A stretch of 64,000 bases of DNA from Candidatus Saccharicenans subterraneus. GTDB taxonomy: Bacteria; Acidobacteriota; Aminicenantia; Aminicenantales; Saccharicenantaceae. The stretch spans positions 124,001-188,000 of the forward strand of contig QUAH01000005.1 in NCBI GenBank assembly GCA_003426165.1, in the 5' to 3' direction. Position numbers and translations under genes: made by a program. This document shows positions 1-8,000 of this stretch, in pieces (position 1 is the stretch's first letter; every line of letters begins with the position of its first letter). The notes below the pieces were generated by a model, which ran no database searches, had not been told where the DNA came from, and saw nothing but the letters and a program-made list of their open reading frames with translations.

Positions 1-529
1 CTCTTACCACCGATTCCACAGTTCTCGATTTATAGGGCCCCTTGATCAGGGGAATGCTGCAGAAAGAGCAACGATGGGAGCAACCTTCCGAGATTTTAAC
101 GTAGGCCCAGTGAGGACCGGTGGAGATCACCCGCGGCGTCCGGTGGTCCAGAAGAAAGGTACCGGCTCGGGACACATCTTTCTTCTTTTCGATTATCTCG
201 TCTATCCGGTCGAAGGCCCTGACCCCGCTCCAGACATCAACCTGGGGATAGCGGGCTTTCAGGTAATCGGGGAATCTTTCCGGGTAGCAGCCGACCACCA
301 CCAGCAGTCTTCCGGGCCTGGCCTGCTTCCAGCTCAACCCCTGGTCAATTGTCCTGTGAGCTTCTTCCCTGGCCGGTCCGATAAAGCCGCAGGTATTGAT
401 GACCAGGATATCGGCCTGAGAGAGGTCAGCGGTGAAACTGTAACCCCTGGAATCCAGCCTGGCCAGCATGACCTCGGAGTCGACCAGATTCTTGGCACAA
501 CCGAGGGTGACCAGCGAAACTTTTGGCAT
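1..529 (-). CDS. rimO: Ribosomal protein S12 methylthiotransferase RimO, 3' end outside window
   Basis: The first 176 residues are visible and the gene runs off the left edge. The N-terminus carries the UPF0004 domain with three cluster cysteines: C11 in TLGCAKNLVDSE, C47 in NTCGFI and C81 in VVGCYPE. The radical-SAM CxxxCxxC follows (C150, C154, C157, in EGCSHRCSFCSIP). The MPKVSLVTLGCAKNLVDSE opening is typical of RimO rather than MiaB. RimO methylthiolates an aspartate of ribosomal protein S12 using two 4Fe-4S clusters and SAM. The ATG at 527-529 is chosen because the family sequence starts there. It lies 11 bases after the end of asnS on the same strand, so the two are probably co-transcribed. 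The C-terminal TRAM domain is beyond the window. Confidence 0.93.
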   Translation of the reverse strand, partial: MPKVSLVTLGCAKNLVDSEVMLARLDSRGYSFTADLSQADILVINTCGFIGPAREEAHRTIDQGLSWKQARPGRLLVVVGCYPERFPDYLKARYPQVDVWSGVRAFDRIDEIIEKKKDVSRAGTFLLDHRTPRVISTGPHWAYVKISEGCSHRCSFCSIPLIKGPYKSRTVESVVR

Positions 530-540
530 CAAACCGAATT

Positions 541-1833
541 TCAGGGATAAATTCTGTAAAGCAGCCTGGGGAAGGGAATGGTTTCCCTGATATGAGGCAA
601 CTTGCATATCCAGGCCACAGTCCTTTCCAGCCCGAGCCCGAAGCCGGAGTGGGGGAAGGTTCCGTAGCGCCGCAGGTCAACGTACCATTTATAGGCTTCC
701 TCGGGCAGGTTGAACTCCTTGATTCTCCTTTCCAGGAGCTCCAGGTCATGAATCCTCTGGCCACCGCCGATGATCTCCCCGTAACCTTCAGATGCCATGA
801 AATCAACACCCAAAGCCAGGTCGGGTCGCTGGGGGTCAGGCTGCATGTAGAAGGCCTTGATCTTGGCCGGAAAGTGGGTGACGCAGACCGGGCGGTCATA
901 AATCTGGGAAAGGATTGTTTCTTCCGGGGCCCCGAAATCGTCGCCGTAGACCATTTTGGAGCCGTGTTCCACCAGCTGTTTTACCGCCTCGTCGTAGGTA
1001 AGTCGGGGGAAGGGCTTGGTTATTCTCTCCAGCGGAGCAGTATCCCTCTCCAGGACTTCCAGGTCCCTTTTCCTTCTTTCCAGGACCCTTTCCAGGATGA
1101 ACAGGATAAGGTCCTGGCCCAGCTCGATAATATCTTCCAGAGTGGCAAAGGCCACCTCCGGTTCTACCATCCAGAACTCGATCAGGTGTCGCCGTGTTTT
1201 TGATTTTTCGGCCCGGAAAGTTGGCCCGAAACAGTAGACCTTGCCGAAGGCCGCGGCCGTGGCCTCGTTGTAGAGCTGGCCGCTCTGGCTGAGGTAAGCT
1301 TTCTGGTCAAAGTACTGGGTTTCAAACAGGGTGGTGGTTCCCTCGCAGGCGCTGGGAGTCAGGATGGGGGTGTCCATCAACCTGAAGCCCCGGCCATCAA
1401 AAAAATCACGGATAGCCCTGACCGTTTCCGCCCTGACCTGGAGGATGGCGTGCTGCTTCTGGGAGCGGAGCCAGAGGTGGCGGTGCTCCATCAGGAATGG
1501 AACCGAATGTTCCTTGGGAGTGATGGGATAGTCCCTGGCAATCTGGATTACTTCAATGTCGGATATCTCCAGCTCGTAGCCGCCGGGGGCCCGCCGGTCC
1601 TCCCTGACTTTACCCCTGACGATGACTGAAGACTCCTGCGTCAAGTCGTCAAAGACTTTGAACAGCGGGAAATCCTTGTCGGGGTGAAAGACCGTTCCCT
1701 GGATAATCCCGGTGCCGTCGCGGACCAGCAGGAAGCGCACCTTGCCGCTGGACCTTTTATTGTAAACCCAGCCGCGAATTTCAACTTCCTGTCCGTTGTG
1801 CTGGCTTATATCCTCTATATAGACCCATTTCAT
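541..1833 (-). CDS. asnS: Asparaginyl-tRNA synthetase
   Basis: 430 residues, the normal length for a bacterial AsnRS. An OB-fold anticodon-binding domain occupies about residues 15-100. The class II core follows, with motif 2 around 204-224 ([16 protein letters not shown]) and motif 3 at 397-404 (GFGLGLER). The C-terminal [10 protein letters not shown] is of the AsnRS type (AspRS usually has a different ending and a GAD insert), so the enzyme should charge tRNA-Asn directly. There is no Shine-Dalgarno sequence before the ATG. Instead a -10 box ends only nine bases upstream, so the mRNA is probably leaderless or nearly so. rimO follows closely. An archaeal-type AspRS is the main alternative and is less likely. 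Confidence 0.93.
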   Translation of the reverse strand: MKWVYIEDISQHNGQEVEIRGWVYNKRSSGKVRFLLVRDGTGIIQGTVFHPDKDFPLFKVFDDLTQESSVIVRGKVREDRRAPGGYELEISDIEVIQIARDYPITPKEHSVPFLMEHRHLWLRSQKQHAILQVRAETVRAIRDFFDGRGFRLMDTPILTPSACEGTTTLFETQYFDQKAYLSQSGQLYNEATAAAFGKVYCFGPTFRAEKSKTRRHLIEFWMVEPEVAFATLEDIIELGQDLILFILERVLERRKRDLEVLERDTAPLERITKPFPRLTYDEAVKQLVEHGSKMVYGDDFGAPEETILSQIYDRPVCVTHFPAKIKAFYMQPDPQRPDLALGVDFMASEGYGEIIGGGQRIHDLELLERRIKEFNLPEEAYKWYVDLRRYGTFPHSGFGLGLERTVAWICKLPHIRETIPFPRLLYRIYP

Positions 1834-1842
1834 AATGGAAGA

Positions 1843-1870
1843 ATTATATCAAAATGACCACCTAAATCAA
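1843..1870 (-). promoter_or_regulatory. Promoter of asnS, start codon nearly at the transcription start
   Basis: On the minus strand TTGATT (1865-1870), a 16-base spacer and a perfect TATAAT (1843-1848). Only nine bases separate the -10 box from the asnS ATG and they contain no purine-rich ribosome site, so transcription should start within a few bases of the start codon. Confidence 0.55.
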
Positions 1871-1966
1871 TCCGCCGGCCTCAACCGGGCTGTGGTTTTG
1901 AAAGCTCCTCAAGGCCAGGCCCTTGCAAATTTATTCCGGTTGCTCTAATTTAGCGAGTGGAAAGAC

Positions 1967-2506
1967 ATGGCTGAAATCAAGCCCTACAAACCGGTCAAGT
2001 TGGTCTGTGGAATAATTTTTCCCGGGGAAGAAATCCGGAAGCAGGCTGAAGCCAACCTGTCCGAAAGGTTCGGCCCGGTCGACCTGGCCAGTCCCTCGTT
2101 TCCTTTTACCTATACCGATTACTATCAACCCCAGATGGGGACGGGTCTGAACCGGGCCTTTGTCAGCTTTGCCCGGCTGATACAACCCGAGGAGCTGGCC
2201 GGGATCAAGGTCTGGACCAACCAGCTGGAAGACAGTTTCAGGCTGCGGTTTCAGGAACCGGCCAGGCCGGTCAACCTCGACCCCGGTTACCTGAGTGCTT
2301 CCGCCCTGGTTATGGCCACGGCCAAGGATTTTTCACACCGTATCCCGATCGGTCAGGGTATATACGCCCACCTGGAATTGCTGTTTACCAGGAAGGGGGT
2401 CAGGCTCCTGGACTGGACTTACCCCGATTTCAGGCATCAGGAATATCAAGATTTTTTTCTCCGGGTAAGGGAAATTTACCTGAGACAGCTCAGGGAAAAA
2501 TCATAG
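1967..2506 (+). CDS. DUF4416 family protein
   Basis: 179 residues, full length for DUF4416. Family-like features include the N-terminal KLVCGIIFP, FTDYY-like TYTDYYQPQMG, the VSFARLIQPEEL segment and the C-terminal LLDWTYPDF. The function of this family is unknown; it is sometimes labelled GTP-binding without a visible P-loop, and none is visible here either. No signal peptide or membrane segment is seen, so it is probably cytoplasmic. It is transcribed divergently from asnS and converges on the pterin-binding gene, ending four bases before that gene's stop. The family is known mostly from anaerobic and thermophilic bacteria. Confidence 0.75.
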   Translation: MAEIKPYKPVKLVCGIIFPGEEIRKQAEANLSERFGPVDLASPSFPFTYTDYYQPQMGTGLNRAFVSFARLIQPEELAGIKVWTNQLEDSFRLRFQEPARPVNLDPGYLSASALVMATAKDFSHRIPIGQGIYAHLELLFTRKGVRLLDWTYPDFRHQEYQDFFLRVREIYLRQLREKS

Positions 2507-2510
2507 GACT

Positions 2511-3320
2511 TCAGTCTTCTTTCTGGCCTGACCGGGCCCAGGTCAGAAACCTTTCCCTGGCCCCGGGCCGGTTATTCAGGAACTCGCTGACCACGACCGT
2601 GGCCTGGAAATCCGGGTGCAGCGGGTCGGCAATCACCGCGTCCAGGCCATGCCCGATGAGGTTGCTGAGAAAAGTCAGGTTGACCACCCGCCTCCTGGGC
2701 AAACCATAAGATATGTTGCTCAACCCGGCCAGGGTCTTTATACCCGGGAATTCTTTTCTGGCCAGGAGCAGGCTTTCGAGGAAGAGGCGCCCGGCCTCGG
2801 GTCTTACAGCCAGAGGCCTGGCCAGCAGGTCCAGGAAGATATCGTCCTTACTGAGTGAGGTCTGGCTCAAAAGCCGGTTGAGAATCTTATCGGCCAGTCT
2901 GACCATCTGGTCCGGTGTTTCCGGGAAGCCGCCATCGTCAAGGCAGGAAACAATGACCTGGGGCCGGTAATCACAGATTAGCGGAATTATCTCCTCCAGC
3001 TCGCGTTGCCTGCCGGGAAGAGAGTTCAATAAGGCCCGGCCACGATGAACTCTTAGCCCGGCCTCCAGGGCAGCCGGGCTGGTGCTGTCTATGGAAATTG
3101 GCAGTGAAGTCCTATCCTGAAGGATGGGAATGATCCAGGTGAGTATCTCCGACTCCCGGTCCAGCAGAGTAGAAGCATTGAGGTCCAGATAGGAACACCC
3201 GGCCCTTTCCTGTTCCGCCGCCAGTCCAACCAGATAACCCTCATCCTTCTGGAGAAAGGCCTCCTCCACCGGCCGGCGGCTGGAATTTAAGAGTTCGCCT
3301 ATGATGATAAGCATCTTCAC
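2511..3320 (-). CDS. Pterin-binding (MeTr/DHPS-fold) methyltransferase domain protein
   Basis: 269 residues forming a single TIM-barrel pterin-binding domain. Signature parts are IIGELLNSSRRPV near the start (compare IGERIN in MetH and AcsE), a GCSYLDLNAS strand, LPISIDSTSPAALEAGL, and NISYGLPRR near residue 205. Proteins of this kind bind methyltetrahydrofolate and pass the methyl to a corrinoid protein (MetH middle domain, AcsE, MtrH-like). No corrinoid or homocysteine domain is attached and no partner is adjacent. The partners may be the corrinoid and homocysteine modules at 36.3-37.9 kb. The reading frame starts with GTG at 3320, with an ATG two codons later at 3314; neither has a clear ribosome site. 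Substrate is not certain. Confidence 0.7.
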   Translation of the reverse strand: MKMLIIIGELLNSSRRPVEEAFLQKDEGYLVGLAAEQERAGCSYLDLNASTLLDRESEILTWIIPILQDRTSLPISIDSTSPAALEAGLRVHRGRALLNSLPGRQRELEEIIPLICDYRPQVIVSCLDDGGFPETPDQMVRLADKILNRLLSQTSLSKDDIFLDLLARPLAVRPEAGRLFLESLLLARKEFPGIKTLAGLSNISYGLPRRRVVNLTFLSNLIGHGLDAVIADPLHPDFQATVVVSEFLNNRPGARERFLTWARSGQKED

Positions 3321-3344
3321 AGTCCAGGTAATAAGTATCTCGGG

Positions 3345-4499
3345 TCAGACTTCAGGTTGAAAAGGAGAGATGGCTCTCAGCCGGGCAACTATTTCCGGCA
3401 TCTCCTTGAGCACCAGCTCCACATCCTGGTCGGTGTTGAACCGACCCAGCGACATCCTGATGGCTGACCTGGCAATCTCCGGCTTCAAGCCTATGGCCAG
3501 GAGGACGTGCGAAGCTTCTTCCGATTCCTCGCTGCAGGCCGAGCCGGTGGAAACATAAATCTCTTTGGTGGCCAGGGCCAGGAGAATGGCTTCAGCTTCC
3601 AGCCCGGGATAGGCAAAATTTATGGTCGATTTTATCCGTTTTTCCGGATGCCCGTTGAACACTATGTTGGGGATTTTCTCTTCCAGACCGGCTTTTAACT
3701 TATCGGCCAGCTTTTCCAGCCTGTCCTTATCCTTCTTCCACCTTTCCTGAAGGATACGGGCCGCCTCGCCGAAGCCCACAATCCCGGCCGTATTCTCCGT
3801 GCCTGCTCTGAGACCGAATTCCTGGTGCCCGCCGTGGATAAACGGCAGAATTGGCGTTCCCTTTTTTATATAGAGAGCCCCGACCCCCTTGGGTCCGTAA
3901 ATTTTGTGGGAGGATACGGTCAGCAGGTCCACTCCCAGTTTCCTGACGTTGAGCTCCATCTTGCCAAAAGCCTGTACGGCATCGGTATGAACCGGAACTC
4001 CATAACGCCGGGCCAGCCGGATTATTTCTTCCAGGGGTTGGATGGTACCGATCTCGTTATTGGCCATCATCACCGAGACCAGGGCTGTTTCCTCCGAGAT
4101 AACGGACTCCAGATAATTGAGGTCCACCAGCCCAAAACGGTCAACCGGGAGGTAATGCACGAGGTAACCCTTTTTCTCCAGGTATCGAGCCGTCTCCAGG
4201 ACCGCCGGGTGTTCTATAGCAGAAGTTATGAACTGCTTTTTCTCGGGCCGGGCTTCCAGGACCCCGATGATGGCAAAATTGTCGGCTTCGGTTCCGGAAC
4301 CGGTAAAAATTATCTCGCTACGGTGAGCCCCGAGGGCTGCGGCCACCTGTTCCCGGGCCTCGGTCAGAAGTTCTTTTACCTGGCGCCCGATCGGATAGAG
4401 CGAAGAGGGATTGCCGAAATGCTCCCGGATAAACCAGGCCATTTTTTCGGCCACCTGGGGGTCGAGGGGAGTGGTGGCGTTATTATCAAGGTATACCAT
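3345..4499 (-). CDS. Cysteine desulfurase (NifS/IscS family)
   Basis: 384 residues. It opens with YLDNNATTPLDP, the classic NifS/IscS start. The PLP lysine is K199 in SSHKIYGPKG, and the persulfide cysteine is C322 in STGSACSEES, placing it in the group I enzymes. It takes sulfur from cysteine for Fe-S cluster, thiouridine or other cofactor synthesis. No iscU, nifU or mnmA is next to it, so its acceptor cannot be told from context. It lies between the pterin-binding gene (24 bases downstream) and the serA-like gene (78 bases upstream) on the same strand. The RimO, radical-SAM and RACo-type Fe-S proteins in this window are obvious consumers of clusters. Confidence 0.92.
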   Translation of the reverse strand: MVYLDNNATTPLDPQVAEKMAWFIREHFGNPSSLYPIGRQVKELLTEAREQVAAALGAHRSEIIFTGSGTEADNFAIIGVLEARPEKKQFITSAIEHPAVLETARYLEKKGYLVHYLPVDRFGLVDLNYLESVISEETALVSVMMANNEIGTIQPLEEIIRLARRYGVPVHTDAVQAFGKMELNVRKLGVDLLTVSSHKIYGPKGVGALYIKKGTPILPFIHGGHQEFGLRAGTENTAGIVGFGEAARILQERWKKDKDRLEKLADKLKAGLEEKIPNIVFNGHPEKRIKSTINFAYPGLEAEAILLALATKEIYVSTGSACSEESEEASHVLLAIGLKPEIARSAIRMSLGRFNTDQDVELVLKEMPEIVARLRAISPFQPEV

Positions 4500-4577
4500 G
4501 TGTCTGCTTTCCAGTTATATTCTACGCCTATCCTAGGATTAGGGAAGAGGCCACAACAGCGGGCGGAACTTCGCGGT

Positions 4578-5489
4578 TCAGCTCTTGGCGAATTTTTCTT
4601 TCAGGATTCTGACCACTTCCATCCCAGCTCTTTTCTGGCCTTCCTCGGCCGCTGCTCCCAGATGGGGCGTGGCCGTTACCCGGGGATGGTCGATCAGAGA
4701 AAAATCCTCGGGCGGTTCTTTTTCAAAAACATCCAGGGCCGCGGCTTTAACCTTGCCGGAGTTCAGGGCCTGGAGCAGCGCTTTTTCATCAACGACACCG
4801 CCACGGGCCACGTTGACAATGACCACCCCGTCTTTCATCATGGCAAACTCGGCCTCACCCAGAATCGGTTTCTGGGTCTTGGGCACATGCAGGGTGATGA
4901 TGTCGGCCTGCTTGATAAGCTCTTCCAGGCTGACCTGTTTAACGGGCAGGTCGGTGGCTATCTGGATCACGTCGTAAGCCAGGACAGTCATGCCGAAGGC
5001 CAGGGCTCTTCTGGCCACTTCTTTCCCTATACGGCCGAAGCCGATGATGCCTAGGGTTTTTCCGTAAAGTTCGGTCCCGGTAAAGGCCTTCTTCTCCCAC
5101 TTGTGCTGTTTCATGGTCAGGTTGGCCGGACCGTGATGACGGACTGCTCCCAGCATCAGGCCCAGGGTATGTTCGGCCACGGAGATGGAGGTGGCGGCCG
5201 GAGTATTGGCCACTTCTATTCCCTTTTCTTTGGCCGCGGCCACGTCTATATTGTCCAGACCGATACCGGCCCTGATGAGCAATTTCAAATTCTTTCCGGC
5301 CTCTATGACCGGCCTGGTTATTTTGGTGGCGCTGCGAACCACGGCCACCTCAAATTCCGGGATGATCTGAACCAGTTCCGTCTCGCTCAGCCCGGTCTTA
5401 ACTGTCACCTCAAAACCGGGGACCTTCTGCAGCTCGGCCACGGCCTCTTTATCCAGGGTGTCGGCCACTAATATTTTTGTCATTGCCAT
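4578..5489 (-). CDS. serA: D-3-phosphoglycerate dehydrogenase-like 2-hydroxyacid dehydrogenase, short form
   Basis: 303 residues, the short form without a regulatory ACT domain. The Rossmann motif GFGRIG is at 150-155. The catalytic trio is visible: R229 in NVARGG, E258 in VFEKEPP and H276 in TPHLGA. It would oxidise 3-phosphoglycerate to 3-phosphohydroxypyruvate with NAD. Its start overlaps the end of the upstream aminotransferase by ten bases, so the two are translationally coupled. This pairing with a class V aminotransferase is a recurrent two-gene serine biosynthesis unit. A glyoxylate or hydroxypyruvate reductase role is the main alternative. The lack of an ACT domain means serine feedback is not expected through this chain. 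Confidence 0.85.
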   Translation of the reverse strand: MAMTKILVADTLDKEAVAELQKVPGFEVTVKTGLSETELVQIIPEFEVAVVRSATKITRPVIEAGKNLKLLIRAGIGLDNIDVAAAKEKGIEVANTPAATSISVAEHTLGLMLGAVRHHGPANLTMKQHKWEKKAFTGTELYGKTLGIIGFGRIGKEVARRALAFGMTVLAYDVIQIATDLPVKQVSLEELIKQADIITLHVPKTQKPILGEAEFAMMKDGVVIVNVARGGVVDEKALLQALNSGKVKAAALDVFEKEPPEDFSLIDHPRVTATPHLGAAAEEGQKRAGMEVVRILKEKFAKS

Positions 5490-6628
5490 CCCTCCCTTAA
5501 AATCTTCTGGGCGGCGGCCACCGAGGCTCCCGCCTGGAACTTATCGTAGCCCAAGTCCAGGAGAGTCATTTCCAGAGCGGACAGGGCGGTGATGATGTCG
5601 AAGCCACCCATGTAACCCAGGTGGGCAATGCGGAAGAATTCGCCCTTGTGTGGCTCCTGGGCGTTGGATATGTAAGCCATGTATTTACTCTGCATTGTCT
5701 TGACCAGCTTGTTGCCGTCAACCCCGGCCGGGGTCTTGACCGCGGTCAGGATGTTCCCGGGTTTTTTAGCCAGAAGTTCAAGGCCGATGGCCTTGACCGC
5801 GGCCCTGGTGGCCTCACCCAGAATCTGATGGTGCCTGAGCAGGTTATCCAGCCCCATGTTCCTGATGATATCCAGGGCCTTTTTCTGCTGGATGATCAGA
5901 GAAACGGCCGGAGTCCAGGGGGTGGTCTGCTTTTCCAGGTTCTTCCGGTACTTCTTGATATCAAAATAAAACTTGGGCAGCTTGGAGGTTTCCACCAGCT
6001 TCCAGGCCTTGGGGCTGAAGGCGAGGTAGGCCAGGCCGGGCGGAATCATGAACGATTTCTGGGAACCGGTAACCAGGACATCAATCTTCCAGTCGTCCAT
6101 GTAGCAGGCAGTGGCTCCCAGGCCGGAAATGCCATCCACCACCAGGATGGCCTCGGTGGCGGCCACCACTTCGCCAAAGCCTTTGATATCAAAGATGGCA
6201 CCGGTGGAGGTTTCTGACAGGGTGGTGAAAACGGCTTTCACCCCGGGATTCTTTTTTATTTCTTCAGCCAGCTGTTCCGGGCTGAAATCTTCACCCCAGG
6301 GGAGGACGATCTCTTTAGTGTCCAGTCCAAAAGCCCGGCAGATGTTGCCCCATCTTTCGCCGAACTTACCACCGTTGATGGTGATAACCTTGTCTCCTGG
6401 TGACAGGGTATTTATAACTGCCGTTTCCATGGCTCCGGTCCCGGAAGCGGCCAGGATGTAGACATCTTCCTTGGTCCCGAAGACGTATTTCAGACCCTCG
6501 GTCACCTCCATGAAGATCTTGGAAAATTCAGGGGTGCGGTGATGGATGATGGGCTCGGCGGCCACCGACAGAACCGATTCCGGAACTGGAGTGGGGCCGG
6601 GTGATAAGAGATAATACTTTTTTATCAT
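5480..6628 (-). CDS. Class V aminotransferase (serine/alanine-glyoxylate or phosphoserine type)
   Basis: 382 residues. The N-terminus LLSPGPTPVPESV and HHRTPEFSKI are typical of the alanine-glyoxylate/serine-pyruvate subgroup. The PLP lysine is K191 in VTGSQKSFMIPPG, and the ASGTGAMETA loop (61-70) grips the phosphate. In organisms without a canonical serC, enzymes of this group beside a short serA supply phosphoserine transamination, so the likely role is serine synthesis; glyoxylate or hydroxypyruvate transamination is the alternative. A strong AAGGAGG ribosome site precedes the ATG. The promoter at 6665-6693 should drive this gene, the serA-like gene and possibly the desulfurase. Confidence 0.85.
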   Translation of the reverse strand: MIKKYYLLSPGPTPVPESVLSVAAEPIIHHRTPEFSKIFMEVTEGLKYVFGTKEDVYILAASGTGAMETAVINTLSPGDKVITINGGKFGERWGNICRAFGLDTKEIVLPWGEDFSPEQLAEEIKKNPGVKAVFTTLSETSTGAIFDIKGFGEVVAATEAILVVDGISGLGATACYMDDWKIDVLVTGSQKSFMIPPGLAYLAFSPKAWKLVETSKLPKFYFDIKKYRKNLEKQTTPWTPAVSLIIQQKKALDIIRNMGLDNLLRHHQILGEATRAAVKAIGLELLAKKPGNILTAVKTPAGVDGNKLVKTMQSKYMAYISNAQEPHKGEFFRIAHLGYMGGFDIITALSALEMTLLDLGYDKFQAGASVAAAQKILREGWQ

Positions 6629-6664
6629 ATTATTCCTCCTTGAAATTAGTCATTCCTACCAAAT

Positions 6665-6693
6665 AATTAACCTAAATTGGATGAGAAAGTCAA
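6665..6693 (-). promoter_or_regulatory. Promoter of the aminotransferase-serA unit
   Basis: Minus strand TTGACT (6688-6693), a 17-base spacer and TTAATT (6665-6670). It lies 36 bases before the aminotransferase start, in the only gap between this gene and the M20 peptidase. Confidence 0.5.
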
Positions 6694-6696
6694 TCT

Positions 6697-7827
6697 TTAC
6701 AGCTCCAGGAGAAGCTTGGTGAGAAGAGCCGTTCGCTGGATCATGGTCGGCAGAAGGAGATGCTCGTGAGGGGCATGCATGCCCTCGCCCTCGGGCCCGA
6801 GCCCGTCCAGACACGGCAGACCCAGGTGAGAAGCGATTGAGGCGTCCGAGCCGCCCCCGCTGCGTCCCGGAACAAGGTCCATCCCCAGCGAAGAGGCGAT
6901 CTCGCGCGCTCTATTAAATAAAAGACGTGAAGCCGGGCTAAATTCCATCGGGGGAGTGAAGCTCTGCAGGCTGGCCTTGACCCGGGCCCCTTTCAGGACT
7001 GGCCGTAGCTCGCGCAGGTATGATTTCAGAGTGTTCAGGTCCTGGGAGGTCCAGAAGCGCAGGTCGCAGATGGCCCAGGCTTTTTCCGGAACCACGTTGG
7101 CTTTCTCTCCGCCCCCAATCAGCCCGATATTCAGGCTCAGGTCTTTTATCTTCAATTTTTTCAGTTTTGGCAGTTGGGCCATCAACTCTTCAATGGCATT
7201 CACACCTTTATCCGGAGTGCTGGCATGGGCCTGGCGCCCGCTGCAATCTATCCTGACCACCACCCGACCTTTCCTCTGGACTTTTATCGTTCCTCCGGGC
7301 AGGCCAGGTTCCAGACAGAGTACCAGGCCGGCCTTCCTGGCCAGGGCGGCAATCTGGCGATGGCTTTCCTCGTTTCCCGTTTCCTCGGCTGAATTTATAA
7401 ACAGCCAGATCTTGCGGCGGGGCCTGACTCCCAGGTTGCTGATAGCTCCCAGGGCGAAAACCGCCATGACCATACCGGCCTTCATGTCCAGAGCCCCAGG
7501 TCCGAAAACCTTGTCACCGGCCAGATAGAAGGGCATCCTGTCGATGGTGCCCAGCGGCCAGACGGTATCGATGTGGGTCAGAATCAGGATCGGACCTCCG
7601 GAGGTTTTGGTCCCGGGCCAGCCGAATTCGACCAGATGGAGGTCGCCTATTTCCTTCTGTGGAAATTTTTTGACCAGGCCTCCCAGGCCGGCCAGATGTT
7701 TCAGGACTTCGGCGCAGCATCTATCAACGGCTTTTTTCTCGGAGGTCGGAGATTCCAGCTGGACCAGGTTTTTCAGCAGCCTGACCATCTCACCCTGACG
7801 CGAACGGAAGTACCTCAGGAAATCCAT
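6697..7827 (-). CDS. M20 family metallopeptidase (carboxypeptidase G2-like)
   Basis: 376 residues. The di-zinc site is visible: H85 and D87 in LTHIDTVWP, bridging D114 in GALDMKAGM, the catalytic acid pair in SAEETGNEES (148-154), and a late His in the HAPHEHLLLP segment. A dimerisation domain occupies about residues 180-285. The best match is the glutamate carboxypeptidase/CPG2 branch, which removes C-terminal glutamate or hydrolyses acyl-amino acids. No signal peptide is seen, so it is cytoplasmic. A strong AAAGGAGG ribosome site precedes the ATG and a TATAAT lies at 7854-7859. It is probably one more step in peptide catabolism. Confidence 0.88.
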   Translation of the reverse strand: MDFLRYFRSRQGEMVRLLKNLVQLESPTSEKKAVDRCCAEVLKHLAGLGGLVKKFPQKEIGDLHLVEFGWPGTKTSGGPILILTHIDTVWPLGTIDRMPFYLAGDKVFGPGALDMKAGMVMAVFALGAISNLGVRPRRKIWLFINSAEETGNEESHRQIAALARKAGLVLCLEPGLPGGTIKVQRKGRVVVRIDCSGRQAHASTPDKGVNAIEELMAQLPKLKKLKIKDLSLNIGLIGGGEKANVVPEKAWAICDLRFWTSQDLNTLKSYLRELRPVLKGARVKASLQSFTPPMEFSPASRLLFNRAREIASSLGMDLVPGRSGGGSDASIASHLGLPCLDGLGPEGEGMHAPHEHLLLPTMIQRTALLTKLLLEL

Positions 7828-7965
7828 TGTCCCTCCTTTCTACTATTAATTGATTATATCCAGCCCAGGAAAAATTTAAAGTGAAATAACGCCTCCGGTA
7901 ATTCCGATAAACCACCCGGCCCGGTTAGATTTCCGAGGTCTGGTTGACCGGCAGCTTCAAGCCGG

Positions 7966-7994
7966 TTGATTATATCGATAATTTGAATTAAATT
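7966..7994 (+). promoter_or_regulatory. Promoter of the exported GH63-like gene, near-leaderless
   Basis: TTGATT (7966-7971), a 17-base spacer and TAAATT (7989-7994). The gene's ATG is only six bases later and no Shine-Dalgarno sequence is present, so this looks like a second leaderless transcript in the window. Confidence 0.4.
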
Positions 7995-8000
7995 TTAGTT

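Noticed and set aside
3825-5054. A 409-codon open frame on the plus strand
   Set aside because: It lies antisense to the cysteine desulfurase and serA-like genes, which have clear family motifs. Long antisense frames are common in GC-rich DNA.
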